DNA from: Leeuwenhoekiella blandensis MED217
GTDB taxonomy: Bacteria > Bacteroidota > Bacteroidia > Flavobacteriales > Flavobacteriaceae
Reading direction: 5' to 3'
DNA: 64,000 nt
Assembly (NCBI RefSeq): GCF_000152985.1
Contig: NZ_CH672395.1
Location: 2,370,262-2,434,261 of the forward strand
A model generated the notes under the pieces. It did not search any database. It saw nothing but the letters and a program-made list of their open reading frames with translations, and was not told where the DNA came from. Both the position numbers and the translations under genes were made by a program. Position 1 is the first letter of the stretch. Each line of letters opens with the position of its first letter. This document shows, in pieces, positions 53,087 through 61,814 of this stretch.

Positions 53087-53333
53087 TTTGTAAAAATTTT
53101 AAAGGTAATCTTTCAACGATTCCTGCTTTTGATGCACTCTTGAAAATTCATTTTTCATAGCATCGTATTAAGGAGAGAAATCATCCTTATTAAGAAATCG
53201 CAAATTACTAAAAATAAAGCAGAAAACTTAAGAATTAAGCTTCGGTGTAACCTGATAATCCATAAATATCCCGCCAAGCATTATTTCGCTAAAACATATT
53301 AAAAAGCGGTTCTGCATATCGTCTTATTTATAC

Positions 53334-53341
53334 TATTTTTG
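53334..53341 (+). promoter_or_regulatory. -7 element four bases before the rlmD start
   Basis: TATTTTTG fits TAnnTTTG. With transcription starting about five bases after its final G, the mRNA would begin at the GTG start codon. Confidence 0.5.
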
Positions 53342-53345
53342 CCGC

Positions 53346-54758
53346 GTGTCAAGAAGAAAGAAATCCAGAAAAATATTCTCAAATGTGTTGGTTACAGATG
53401 CCGGCGCAAAAGGGAAATCTATTGCCAAAGCGCCAGATGGGCGTGTAATTTTTATTAGCAATGCAGTACCCGGTGATGTGGTAGATATTCAAACAATGAA
53501 GCAGCGCAAAGCCTACTATGAAGGCAAAGCGATAAAAATTCATGAATATTCTCCTAAGCGCACCGAGCCGGTTTGTAAACATTTTGGGACCTGCGGCGGT
53601 TGTAAATGGCAAAATATGCATTACGACTATCAGCTGGAATATAAGCAGCGTGAAGTGGTCAACAACCTGCAGCGTTTGGGCAAAATTGACTTGCCAGACA
53701 TCACCCCCATTAGCGGTAGTAAAGACATTTACTTCTACCGAAATAAAATGGAATTTTCCTTTAGTGACAGCAAATGGCTTACACTGAAGCAAATACAAAG
53801 CGATGAGATCATTGAAGATCGCAACGCGCTGGGCTTTCATATTCCGGGGATGTGGGACAAAATTCTAGACATTGACAAGTGTCATCTGCAACGCGACCCC
53901 AGCAATGCCATACGCAACGGCGTGAAAGAGTTTGCCACAAAAAACAACATTCCGTTTTTTAATGCGCGCAATCAAGAAGGACTCCTGCGTACGCTTATGA
54001 TTCGTACGAGTAGTACCGGTGAACTGATGGTTTTAGTTCAATTTTTTGAAGATGCCGAAGCTCAACGCAAACTGGTTCTTGAGTATTTAAAGGAAACCTT
54101 TCCTGAAATTACTTCGCTACTTTATGTTATTAACGAGAAAGGTAATGACACTATTTATGATCAAGATATTATTTGCTACGCCGGAAGAGATCATATTTTT
54201 GAAGAGATGGAAGGACTTAAGTTTAAAATAAACGCCAAATCTTTTTATCAAACCAACTCTGAACAAGCGTACGAACTTTACAAAATTACCCGAGATTTTG
54301 CTGAATTGAAAGGCGATGAAACGGTTTTTGACCTTTACACAGGAACGGGTACTATTGCTCAGTTTGTTGCCAAAAAGGCTAAAAAGGTGATTGGTGTTGA
54401 AGCCGTGCCTGATGCGATTATTGCTGCAAAAGAAAATGCGCAATTAAACGAAATAGAAAACGTTGAGTTCTATGTGGGTGATATGAAAAATGTATTCAAC
54501 GATGCATTCATTGCTCAGCACGGTCAGCCTGACGTCGTGATCACAGATCCACCTCGCGACGGGATGCACAAAGATGTGGTTGCTCAACTTATAAAAATTA
54601 AAGCAGATCGCATTGTTTATGTGAGCTGTAACAGTGCAACACAAGCCAGGGATCTTGCGTTGTTAGACCCATATTATAAAGTAGAACGCGTTCAACCGGT
54701 AGATATGTTCCCGCAGACACATCACGTAGAAAACGTAGTTTTATTAAAACTGAAATAA
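53346..54758 (+). CDS. rlmD: 23S rRNA (uracil-C5)-methyltransferase RlmD/RlmCD type
   Basis: This 470-residue protein methylates a uridine of 23S rRNA with S-adenosylmethionine. An N-terminal TRAM domain (about residues 1-68) is followed by the iron-sulphur cysteines Cys77, Cys83 and Cys86 in CKHFGTCGGCKW plus Cys179-region IDKCHLQ. The SAM motif is FDLYTGTGTIAQF and the catalytic segment is VSCNSATQARDL. The start is GTG; the next genes follow after five bases. A TAnnTTTG element lies four bases upstream, which implies leaderless translation. Confidence 0.93.
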   Translation: MSRRKKSRKIFSNVLVTDAGAKGKSIAKAPDGRVIFISNAVPGDVVDIQTMKQRKAYYEGKAIKIHEYSPKRTEPVCKHFGTCGGCKWQNMHYDYQLEYKQREVVNNLQRLGKIDLPDITPISGSKDIYFYRNKMEFSFSDSKWLTLKQIQSDEIIEDRNALGFHIPGMWDKILDIDKCHLQRDPSNAIRNGVKEFATKNNIPFFNARNQEGLLRTLMIRTSSTGELMVLVQFFEDAEAQRKLVLEYLKETFPEITSLLYVINEKGNDTIYDQDIICYAGRDHIFEEMEGLKFKINAKSFYQTNSEQAYELYKITRDFAELKGDETVFDLYTGTGTIAQFVAKKAKKVIGVEAVPDAIIAAKENAQLNEIENVEFYVGDMKNVFNDAFIAQHGQPDVVITDPPRDGMHKDVVAQLIKIKADRIVYVSCNSATQARDLALLDPYYKVERVQPVDMFPQTHHVENVVLLKLK

Positions 54759-54763
54759 AGCTC

Positions 54764-55261
54764 ATGCTTAAAAACGGGATTTTATTAGTTTTTATCATTG
54801 CGCTCATCGCGATTTCTTGCGAGCGCGATGATATCTGTGCAGCGAGCACACCTACCACACCGGTACTTACTATTGGTTTTCAAGATACCGACAATACCAC
54901 TGAAGAAAAACCGCTTAACATTACCATTTACAAGCCTGATTTTTCTGATAGCTTACCGTACACCAGTAGCTCACAGGTAGAAATTCCGTTGCGAACAGAT
55001 ACTACGGCTACAGTTTTGGTTTTTGTAAAAAATCCGAATAACCTCGTCGCTGCCGAAGATCCTGATAATGCAGATACGGTAACCTTTAATTATACGCCGC
55101 AAGAAGAATTCATCAGCAGAGCTTGTGGCTATCGCGTGAGCTTTTCAAATCTCACTATTCAATACAATCCTGGTACCGATGGACGATGGATTGACGATAT
55201 TATTATTAACACCAGAACCATAACTAATGAAGACACTACACAGGTTTTTATTCGTCATTAG
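54764..55261 (+). CDS. lipoprotein of the DUF6452 family
   Basis: This 165-residue protein has a lipoprotein signal ending LIAISC followed by ERDDICAASTPTTPVLTIGF, which I recognise as a flavobacterial family assigned to DUF6452. No function is known. It begins five bases after rlmD, and the DUF6048 gene starts inside its last 35 bases. The three genes are likely one transcript. Confidence 0.75.
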   Translation: MLKNGILLVFIIALIAISCERDDICAASTPTTPVLTIGFQDTDNTTEEKPLNITIYKPDFSDSLPYTSSSQVEIPLRTDTTATVLVFVKNPNNLVAAEDPDNADTVTFNYTPQEEFISRACGYRVSFSNLTIQYNPGTDGRWIDDIIINTRTITNEDTTQVFIRH

Positions 55262-55970
55262 TTTTACACTGGTGACTTGTTTTTCGCTTAACGCGCAAAA
55301 CGAACAGGGAATCGCTCAGGAAAGCGCTACAGATTCAACAACTGTAGACACACTTGATACTGCCACAAAGACAAACAGCTACGGATTGCGCATAGGTTTA
55401 GAACTCAGTAAACCGCTGCGCTCCTTTCTTGATGACACCTATCAAGGTCTGGCGATTGTTGGTGATTTTAGAATTAAAGACCGGTATTATCTGGCAGCAG
55501 AATTGGGTATCGAAACCAAAGAATTTGATGAGCCTACTTATGACGCTCAGGTTGAAGGAAGTTATCTAAAAGCCGGAATCAATTACAATGCCTACAACAA
55601 TTGGGAAGGAATGTCTAACCTCATTTACGTTGGATTTCACTTAGGTTTTTCCACATTTAATCAGGATCTGAATAATTATACCATTTATACCACCAATTCC
55701 TTTTACGAGCCTGATGTACGTACAGATCCGCGTAATTATTCTAACCTTAATTTAATCTGGGCAGAACTTCAGATGGGACTTCAGGTTGAATTATTTAATA
55801 ACCTATATATGGGTCTCAACGTGCAATTGAAGCGTATTCTTTCACAAAAAGCGCCTGACGACTTTACAAATCTATATGCTCCGGGATATAACAAAGTAAC
55901 TTTTGATAATGTGTATGGCGCCGGCTACGGATATACGATTTCGTATCTAATCCCTATTTTTAAGAAGTAA
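55227..55970 (+). CDS. outer-membrane barrel-like protein of the DUF6048 family
   Basis: This 247-residue protein has a signal peptide ending SLNAQ and a beta-rich body (YGLRIGLELSKPLRSFL, YLAAELGIETKEF, LIYVGFHLGFSTF, MGLNVQLKRILSQKAPDD), ending ISYLIPIFKK. It matches the flavobacterial DUF6048 family that usually follows a DUF6452 lipoprotein gene. It is probably an outer-membrane barrel working with that lipoprotein. The start overlaps the preceding gene by 35 bases. Confidence 0.75.
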   Translation: MKTLHRFLFVISFTLVTCFSLNAQNEQGIAQESATDSTTVDTLDTATKTNSYGLRIGLELSKPLRSFLDDTYQGLAIVGDFRIKDRYYLAAELGIETKEFDEPTYDAQVEGSYLKAGINYNAYNNWEGMSNLIYVGFHLGFSTFNQDLNNYTIYTTNSFYEPDVRTDPRNYSNLNLIWAELQMGLQVELFNNLYMGLNVQLKRILSQKAPDDFTNLYAPGYNKVTFDNVYGAGYGYTISYLIPIFKK

Positions 55971-55997
55971 GGCAGAAATCTTTATAATTAAGCCGAA

Positions 55998-56921
55998 ATG
56001 GGATTACGCTCACGAATTCACATCATTAATGATTTTATAAAAAAGCCAGATGATATCCCGCTTCAAATTTCTCTTTGGCAAAAACTGAAATTTTTAGTTT
56101 CCGGAATACTTTATGATTTTGGTATTGCTTTCCTTTTGATCATTTTTATAAGTTTTCTCGCACCTTTAACCGAAGAATATGAAAACATACTAAATCAGGA
56201 ACTGTACAGTTTTTGGATGACGATTGTTTTTGTCACCATTTTGCCTCCCCTACTCGAAGAACTCATCTTTAGATTTCCCTTAAAATACAAGCGCAACTAT
56301 CTGATGCGTTTGATCGCTTACCTCTTTAAAGTTGATTTAGAAACCTTCTGGAAAAAACACCTGCGTATTATCGTTTACCTATTTTCGGCAGCATTTGGCT
56401 TTGTACACATCTCAAATTACAGCAATGTCGATTTTTTTTTCTTTGTGTTGTCACCCATTCTGGTAGGCGCTCAACTTTTTGCCGGAATCATTTTTAGTTT
56501 TTTTAGACTAAAACTCGGTTATATTTGGGCAATTTTGGGACATTTTAGTCATAATTTCATCTTGATTATGATGGGGATTCTTTTCTATCACAATGTATTT
56601 ATGACGCTTGTTGACGATGAGAAAGTAAAAATTGAAGCCGCCGGACTTACTTACTTGGTTGATGAAGCTCCTCGTTTGACTTTTGAAACCACTTCTGAAG
56701 GGAATCTCCTGTGCCTTGAAGCACAAAATTTCAGTTTACAAAAAGTGGTTAACGCACTCTATGAAGAGCAAGACAGCTTAATCATAAGAGATAATGAAAG
56801 ACTTCACCTTAAACTGATTAGCAAACAAGATTCTGGATATTCTAAAACCAAATTTCTTGAAACACTTAAGGAACATTATGTTTTTAAAAAAGTGGTCGAC
56901 AGTACTTCTAATAAAGAATAA
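55998..56921 (+). CDS. CPBP-family intramembrane protease (Rce1-like)
   Basis: This 307-residue protein has about seven membrane helices. The CPBP/ABI signatures are visible: LLEELIFRFPLKY (EExxxR), FGFVHISN (FxxxH-like) and LGHFSHNF near residue 180 (HxxxN/B). CPBP proteins are glutamic intramembrane peptidases that include the Rce1 CAAX protease. The C-terminal 100 residues are soluble and of unknown fold. It lies 27 bases after the DUF6048 gene. Confidence 0.85.
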   Translation: MGLRSRIHIINDFIKKPDDIPLQISLWQKLKFLVSGILYDFGIAFLLIIFISFLAPLTEEYENILNQELYSFWMTIVFVTILPPLLEELIFRFPLKYKRNYLMRLIAYLFKVDLETFWKKHLRIIVYLFSAAFGFVHISNYSNVDFFFFVLSPILVGAQLFAGIIFSFFRLKLGYIWAILGHFSHNFILIMMGILFYHNVFMTLVDDEKVKIEAAGLTYLVDEAPRLTFETTSEGNLLCLEAQNFSLQKVVNALYEEQDSLIIRDNERLHLKLISKQDSGYSKTKFLETLKEHYVFKKVVDSTSNKE

Positions 56922-56937
56922 GCTGCTACAGCTTTAG

Positions 56938-56945
56938 TATCTTTG
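56938..56945 (+). promoter_or_regulatory. -7 element four bases before the SpoU methyltransferase start
   Basis: TATCTTTG fits TAnnTTTG and ends four bases before the ATG. I find no TTTG at the -33 position. Confidence 0.45.
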
Positions 56946-56949
56946 TTTT

Positions 56950-57756
56950 ATGATTAAAGAAATCAGCAGCACACAAAATCCAACCGTCAAGCAGCTTGTT
57001 GCGCTTCAGGAAAAATCAAGAATTCGTCGTAAAACAGGTGAGTTTTTAATCGAAGGCGTACGCGAAATCAATCTCGCTTTGGACGCCGGATTTCAACTGA
57101 CGCAACTTCTCTTTTGTTCTGCTATCGCTGATGCGGAAGAACTTGCAGCGCTTCAATCAAAACTTTCTGCTGAAGTAACTCAGATCGAAGTTACCGAAGA
57201 AGTCTATAAAAAAATCGCTTACCGCTCAGGCACCGAAGGAATTATCGCTTCCGCGAAAGCGAAAAAAAACACATTATCAGCTCTTGATCTTCCTAAAAAC
57301 CCGCTAATTATGGTTGCTGAAGCACCAGAAAAACCGGGGAATATAGGAGCCTTATTACGCACTGCTGATGCCGCAGGTGTTGACGCTTTTATCTTGGCAA
57401 ATCCCAGAACTGATCTTTACAACCCAAACATTATACGTTCTAGCGTAGGCGGACTTTTTACGGTTCCTGTTGCCACGGGAAGCACACAAGAGGTAATTGA
57501 TTTCCTGAAGCAAAAAAACATCGCGATTTACACTGCTATTTTGCAAGAAGCGATCTCTTATGAAAAACAAGATTTCACCACCGCTTCTGCCTTGGTTGTG
57601 GGCACCGAAGCAGACGGCCTCTCTGAAGCTTGGCGTGCTGCCGCTAAGCAAAATATCATCATCCCAATGCAAGGCCGGTTAGACTCGATGAATGTTTCGG
57701 TAGCTGCAGCGATTCTTATTTTTGAAGCACGCAGGCAACGCGGCTTTACTCTTTAA
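56950..57756 (+). CDS. SpoU/TrmH-family RNA 2'-O-methyltransferase
   Basis: This 268-residue protein has an N-terminal substrate-binding domain (KSRIRRKTGEFLIEGVREI) and a SPOUT knot domain with NPLIMVAEAPEKPGNIGALLRTADAAGVDAFIL, VVGTEADGLSE and IPMQGRLDSMNVSVAAAILIFEARRQR, the three TrmH motifs. It methylates ribose in an rRNA or tRNA; RlmB-type 23S modification is plausible. A -7 element four bases upstream suggests a leaderless mRNA. Confidence 0.88.
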   Translation: MIKEISSTQNPTVKQLVALQEKSRIRRKTGEFLIEGVREINLALDAGFQLTQLLFCSAIADAEELAALQSKLSAEVTQIEVTEEVYKKIAYRSGTEGIIASAKAKKNTLSALDLPKNPLIMVAEAPEKPGNIGALLRTADAAGVDAFILANPRTDLYNPNIIRSSVGGLFTVPVATGSTQEVIDFLKQKNIAIYTAILQEAISYEKQDFTTASALVVGTEADGLSEAWRAAAKQNIIIPMQGRLDSMNVSVAAAILIFEARRQRGFTL

Positions 57757-57766
57757 AATCCCTATT

Positions 57767-58999
57767 ATGACACCCACTCTTGTTTTTTATATCATCATTG
57801 CTTTTATCGTGATCAGTTTTGCTGTTGACCAATTTCTTGATTGGCTAAATGCAAAACATTTTGATGATCCTATCCCTAAAGAATTGGCAGATGTTTACGA
57901 TGCAGAAACCTACCGGAAGTCGCAAGAATATAAAAAAGTAAATGCCAAATTCAGTACGCTTACTTCAAGTTTTATGCTCGTGGTAACATTACTGTTTTTC
58001 TTTCTCCATGGGTTTGCTTTTATAGATCAAATCGCCAGAAGCATAAGTGATAATGAGATTATCGTTGGTCTTATTTTCTTCGGAATCATTATGCTCGGGT
58101 CTGATATTTTAACCACGCCTTTTAGTTATTACAAGACATTTGTAATCGAAGAGCGTTTCGATTTTAATAAATCTACACCCAAACTTTTTATAGCAGATAA
58201 ACTGAAGGGTTGGTTGATGACCATCATCGTTGGCGGTGGATTACTGGCACTTATAATTTGGTTTTATCAAATTAGCGGAAGTTTATTTTGGGTATACGCC
58301 TGGATCGTCTTTGCGGTTTTTGCTCTGGTAATGAATATGTTTTATGCCAAACTTATTGTTCCGCTTTTCAATAAACAAACTCCGTTAGAAGACGGTTCCT
58401 TACGTGATAAAATTGAAAAATACGCCGCTACGGTTGGTTTTAAACTGAATAATATTTTTGTGATCGATGGCTCCAAACGAAGCACTAAAGCCAACGCCTA
58501 TTTTTCAGGCTTTGGCTCAGAAAAGCGCATTACCCTTTACGACACTTTGATCAATGATTTGGACGAAGAAGAGATCGTCGCTGTTCTTGCGCATGAAGTA
58601 GGACATTACAAAAAAAATCACATCATCATCAATCTGATTTCCTCCATCATCCTCACCGGTTTTACGCTTTGGCTTTTAGGCATGTTCATCAGCAACGCTG
58701 TTTTTTCTGAAGCTTTAGGTGTTGATGAACCCAGTTTTCATATAGGCCTTATCGCTTTTGGTATTTTATATAGCCCCATTAGTGGAATCACCGGATTTTT
58801 AATGAGCGTGCTTTCCAGAAAATTTGAGTATCAAGCCGATAATTTTGCCAAAAACACCTACGCGGGAGACCCTTTGATCACTTCGCTTAAAAAATTGTCC
58901 CGCAACAATCTGAGTAATTTAACTCCGCATCCATTGTATGTAAAATTGCATTATTCTCATCCTACGCTTTTGCAGCGTTACCGCAATTTAAAAGCGTAA
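57767..58999 (+). CDS. Ste24-like M48 membrane metalloprotease
   Basis: This 410-residue protein has about seven membrane helices and the zinc protease motif HEVGHYKKNH with a third ligand in FEYQADNFA, both typical of Ste24 CAAX proteases. The extended N-terminal region with PFSYYKTFVIEERFDFNKST matches the CAAX prenyl protease N-terminal five-helix domain. An in-frame start at 57722 overlaps the methyltransferase gene; the ATG at 57767 begins the first membrane segment directly. A short terminator hairpin overlaps its stop. Confidence 0.9.
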   Translation: MTPTLVFYIIIAFIVISFAVDQFLDWLNAKHFDDPIPKELADVYDAETYRKSQEYKKVNAKFSTLTSSFMLVVTLLFFFLHGFAFIDQIARSISDNEIIVGLIFFGIIMLGSDILTTPFSYYKTFVIEERFDFNKSTPKLFIADKLKGWLMTIIVGGGLLALIIWFYQISGSLFWVYAWIVFAVFALVMNMFYAKLIVPLFNKQTPLEDGSLRDKIEKYAATVGFKLNNIFVIDGSKRSTKANAYFSGFGSEKRITLYDTLINDLDEEEIVAVLAHEVGHYKKNHIIINLISSIILTGFTLWLLGMFISNAVFSEALGVDEPSFHIGLIAFGILYSPISGITGFLMSVLSRKFEYQADNFAKNTYAGDPLITSLKKLSRNNLSNLTPHPLYVKLHYSHPTLLQRYRNLKA

Positions 59000-59013
59000 A
59001 AAACACGCTTTTT
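58990..59013 (+). terminator. short hairpin terminator overlapping the M48 protease stop
   Basis: AAAAGCG pairs with CGCTTTT across nine bases that contain the stop codon, then a T-run follows. Confidence 0.5.
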
Positions 59014-59085
59014 ATTTATTCAGATAAACCTCAAACACTGTCAAAATCCATTTGCTTTTTTAGGATATAATTGTACTTTTAAATT

Positions 59086-61302
59086 ATGACTCCCGTTGAT
59101 ATAGAAAAAGAAAATAAAGAGCTCGCCAGACAGTATAAAGAACTGTTACGCATAAGTTATCGTACGCTTTCTGATGATGATAAAAAATTGATCAGAGAGG
59201 CGTTTGACGTAGCTGTTGATGCGCACAAAGATCAACGTCGTAAGTCTGGTGAGGCTTACATTTTTCACCCGCTTGCTGTTGCACGCATTGTAGCCAGTGA
59301 AATTGGGATGGATGCAACTTCTATTGCTGCAGCGCTCTTGCACGATGTTGTTGAAGATACTATTTATACGCTTGAAGATTTAGAGGAACGTTTTGGCCCT
59401 ACAGTTGCCAGAATCGTTGACGGACTCACAAAAATCTCAAATCTTAAAAAACACCGGGACGTCTCGCTACAGGCAGAGAATTTTAGAAAGATGTTACTTA
59501 CCATAAACGACGACGTTAGGGTAATTATCATCAAGATCGCAGACCGTTTGCACAATATGCAAACAATGGATTCTATGCGGCCTGATAAGCAAATTAAAAT
59601 TGCAAGTGAAACACTATACATCTATGCTCCTCTTGCGCATAGAATAGGGCTTTACAACATCAAAACCGAACTTGAGGATCTTGGTCTAAAATACACAGAG
59701 CCAGAAATATTCAAAGATATTTCTCGCAAAATGAAAGAGACCAAAGAGCAGCAAGATCAATATATTGAAGAGTTTACACGCGCGGTTCAGCAATCGCTTG
59801 ATAAAGAAATTCTGGATTACGAGATCAAAGGCCGTCCAAAATCTATTTACAGTATTCGTCGTAAAATGCTCAAACAGAATATTCCGTTTGACGAGGTTTA
59901 TGACAAGTTTGCGATCAGAATTATTTACAAGGCAACCCCTGAAAGCGAAAAATTTCTGGCTTGGAAAATCTATTCCATAGTTACAGATCACTTTAGACCC
60001 AATCCCACACGCTTACGCGACTGGATTTCATCTCCAAAATCAACTGGATATGAAGCGCTTCACATCACCGTTATGGGCTTAAAAGGACGTTGGGTTGAAG
60101 TGCAAATACGTTCTGAGCGTATGAACGAAATTGCAGAAAAAGGTTATGCTGCGCATTATAAATACAAGCAAGGAGCTTCCAATGAAAATGAAGAAGACCA
60201 AACCCTTGATGAATGGCTTAACCGTCTACAAGATGCCCTCGAGAATAATGAGACCAACGCTGTTGACTTTGTAGAACAATTTAAACTCAACCTTTACAAC
60301 AAAGAGATTTTTGTATTTACGCCGCAAGGGGATCTAAAATCCTTACCAAAAGCGGCTACACCGCTTGATTTTGCTTTCAGTATTCACACCGAAATAGGAA
60401 TGCATACCCGCGGCGCTCGTGTAAATGGAAAATTGGTTCCACTAAGTCACGAATTAAAAAGTGGAGATCAAGTGGAGATCATCACTTCTGAGCATGCAAA
60501 GCCTAACAACAACTGGTTGGATTATGCAACGACTGCCCGCGCCAGATCTAAGATTAAATCTTCGCTTAAAGACGAGAAGAAAACCATCGCCGAGGACGGT
60601 AAAGTGATTCTTACCCGCAAGTTGCGCTCTCAAAAAATCTCGTTGGATCAAAACATCATCAATGAGATGGTCATTTATTTTAAGCTTAAAACGAGCCTGG
60701 ATCTTTTTTACAGAGTAGGTATCGGAACGATCGACAATAAAATGATCAAAGAGTATGCAGCCTCACGCAGCAGTGCCATTGTAAGCTTCTTTAAGAATAA
60801 GATCAGAAAAACACCGGTTGCAGAAAACGTAGACAAAGATGAGATTACCGATAAATTTGACCTCCTTGTTTTTGGTAAAGACGAGCAAAAGTTAGACTAC
60901 ACCCTAGCTCCTTGCTGTAACCCTATTCCAGGTGATAAAGTTTTTGGTTTCACTACCGTTTCAGACGGTATCAAAGTGCATAAACAAAACTGTCCTAATG
61001 CGATTCAATTACAAAGTAATTATGCCTATCGCATTATTCCTGCAAAATGGATAGACTCCTCTGCTCAAGAATTTAGAGCAGATCTTGAATTAACAGGAAT
61101 CGACACCCTCGGACTGGTTAATCACGTGACCCGTGAAATTTCAGAACATATGCATGTAAATATGCGTGGCTTGAATTTTACCACTAACGATGGCGTTTTT
61201 AAAGGCAACATTACGGTCATCGTACAAAACAAGAAGCATTTACACAGACTCATCGAAAACTTGAAAAAAATAAACGGTATCGACAAAGTCATACGTCTGT
61301 AA
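59086..61302 (+). CDS. bifunctional (p)ppGpp synthetase/hydrolase (Rel/SpoT type)
   Basis: This 738-residue protein controls the stringent response alarmone. An N-terminal HD hydrolase domain (about 45-195) has FHPLAVARI, ALLHDVVEDT and DRLHNMQTM. The synthetase domain (about 240-355) contains RPKSIYSIRRKM and FAIRIIY and STGYEALH. A TGS domain (FVFTPQGDLKSLPKAATPLDFAFSIHT) follows, then a zinc/helical part with CCNPIPGDKVFGF and an ACT domain at the end. Both active sites look intact. It is followed at 23 bases by fur and then purA. Confidence 0.95.
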   Translation: MTPVDIEKENKELARQYKELLRISYRTLSDDDKKLIREAFDVAVDAHKDQRRKSGEAYIFHPLAVARIVASEIGMDATSIAAALLHDVVEDTIYTLEDLEERFGPTVARIVDGLTKISNLKKHRDVSLQAENFRKMLLTINDDVRVIIIKIADRLHNMQTMDSMRPDKQIKIASETLYIYAPLAHRIGLYNIKTELEDLGLKYTEPEIFKDISRKMKETKEQQDQYIEEFTRAVQQSLDKEILDYEIKGRPKSIYSIRRKMLKQNIPFDEVYDKFAIRIIYKATPESEKFLAWKIYSIVTDHFRPNPTRLRDWISSPKSTGYEALHITVMGLKGRWVEVQIRSERMNEIAEKGYAAHYKYKQGASNENEEDQTLDEWLNRLQDALENNETNAVDFVEQFKLNLYNKEIFVFTPQGDLKSLPKAATPLDFAFSIHTEIGMHTRGARVNGKLVPLSHELKSGDQVEIITSEHAKPNNNWLDYATTARARSKIKSSLKDEKKTIAEDGKVILTRKLRSQKISLDQNIINEMVIYFKLKTSLDLFYRVGIGTIDNKMIKEYAASRSSAIVSFFKNKIRKTPVAENVDKDEITDKFDLLVFGKDEQKLDYTLAPCCNPIPGDKVFGFTTVSDGIKVHKQNCPNAIQLQSNYAYRIIPAKWIDSSAQEFRADLELTGIDTLGLVNHVTREISEHMHVNMRGLNFTTNDGVFKGNITVIVQNKKHLHRLIENLKKINGIDKVIRL

Positions 61303-61325
61303 ATGCGTAAGTTTGCAAAACTATT

Positions 61326-61814
61326 ATGATACCAAAAGCTACAATAAATAAAGATCAGGAAGTCGTTAAAAACGTCTTCACTAAGTTTCTAGAAGAAAAC
61401 GGTCATCGTAAAACTCCAGAGCGTTATGCGATCTTACAGGAGATTTATAATTACAATGATCATTTTGATATCGAGACCCTATATATCAGTATGAAGAATA
61501 AAAAATATCGGGTAAGTAGAGCAACGCTTTACAACACGATAGAACTTCTACTGGCTTGTGGTTTAGTGCGTAAGCATCAGTTTGGCCAAAACCAATCTCA
61601 ATATGAGAAATCCTATTTTGACAAGCAGCACGACCACGTTATTCTTACAGATACCGGTGAGGTCATAGAGTTTTGTGACCCACGTATCGAGTCTATCAAA
61701 AAAACCATAGAAGAGGTTTTTGATATTGATATTAACAAACACTCCCTTTATTTTTACGGTAACAGAAAGCAAAAAGATTCAACCGAAAATACAACCGAAG
61801 ACAACAACTCATAA
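61326..61814 (+). CDS. Fur-family metal-responsive regulator
   Basis: This 162-residue repressor has the N-terminal winged helix ([59 protein letters not shown]) and a dimerisation/metal domain with [18 protein letters not shown]. The HDH and the Cys/Asp residues provide a metal site; the C-terminal CxxC zinc pairs of E. coli Fur are missing. Zur and PerR roles cannot be excluded. The stop is directly followed by the purA ATG. Confidence 0.87.
   Translation: MIPKATINKDQEVVKNVFTKFLEENGHRKTPERYAILQEIYNYNDHFDIETLYISMKNKKYRVSRATLYNTIELLLACGLVRKHQFGQNQSQYEKSYFDKQHDHVILTDTGEVIEFCDPRIESIKKTIEEVFDIDINKHSLYFYGNRKQKDSTENTTEDNNS

Noticed and set aside
53087-53333. Gap between rocD and rlmD searched for a gene or RNA
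   Set aside because: No open frame with a plausible start or stable fold; only AT-rich upstream sequence.
53379-53840. 153-codon minus-strand frame inside rlmD
   Set aside because: It is antisense to a well-conserved rlmD N-terminal region and has no recognisable domain.
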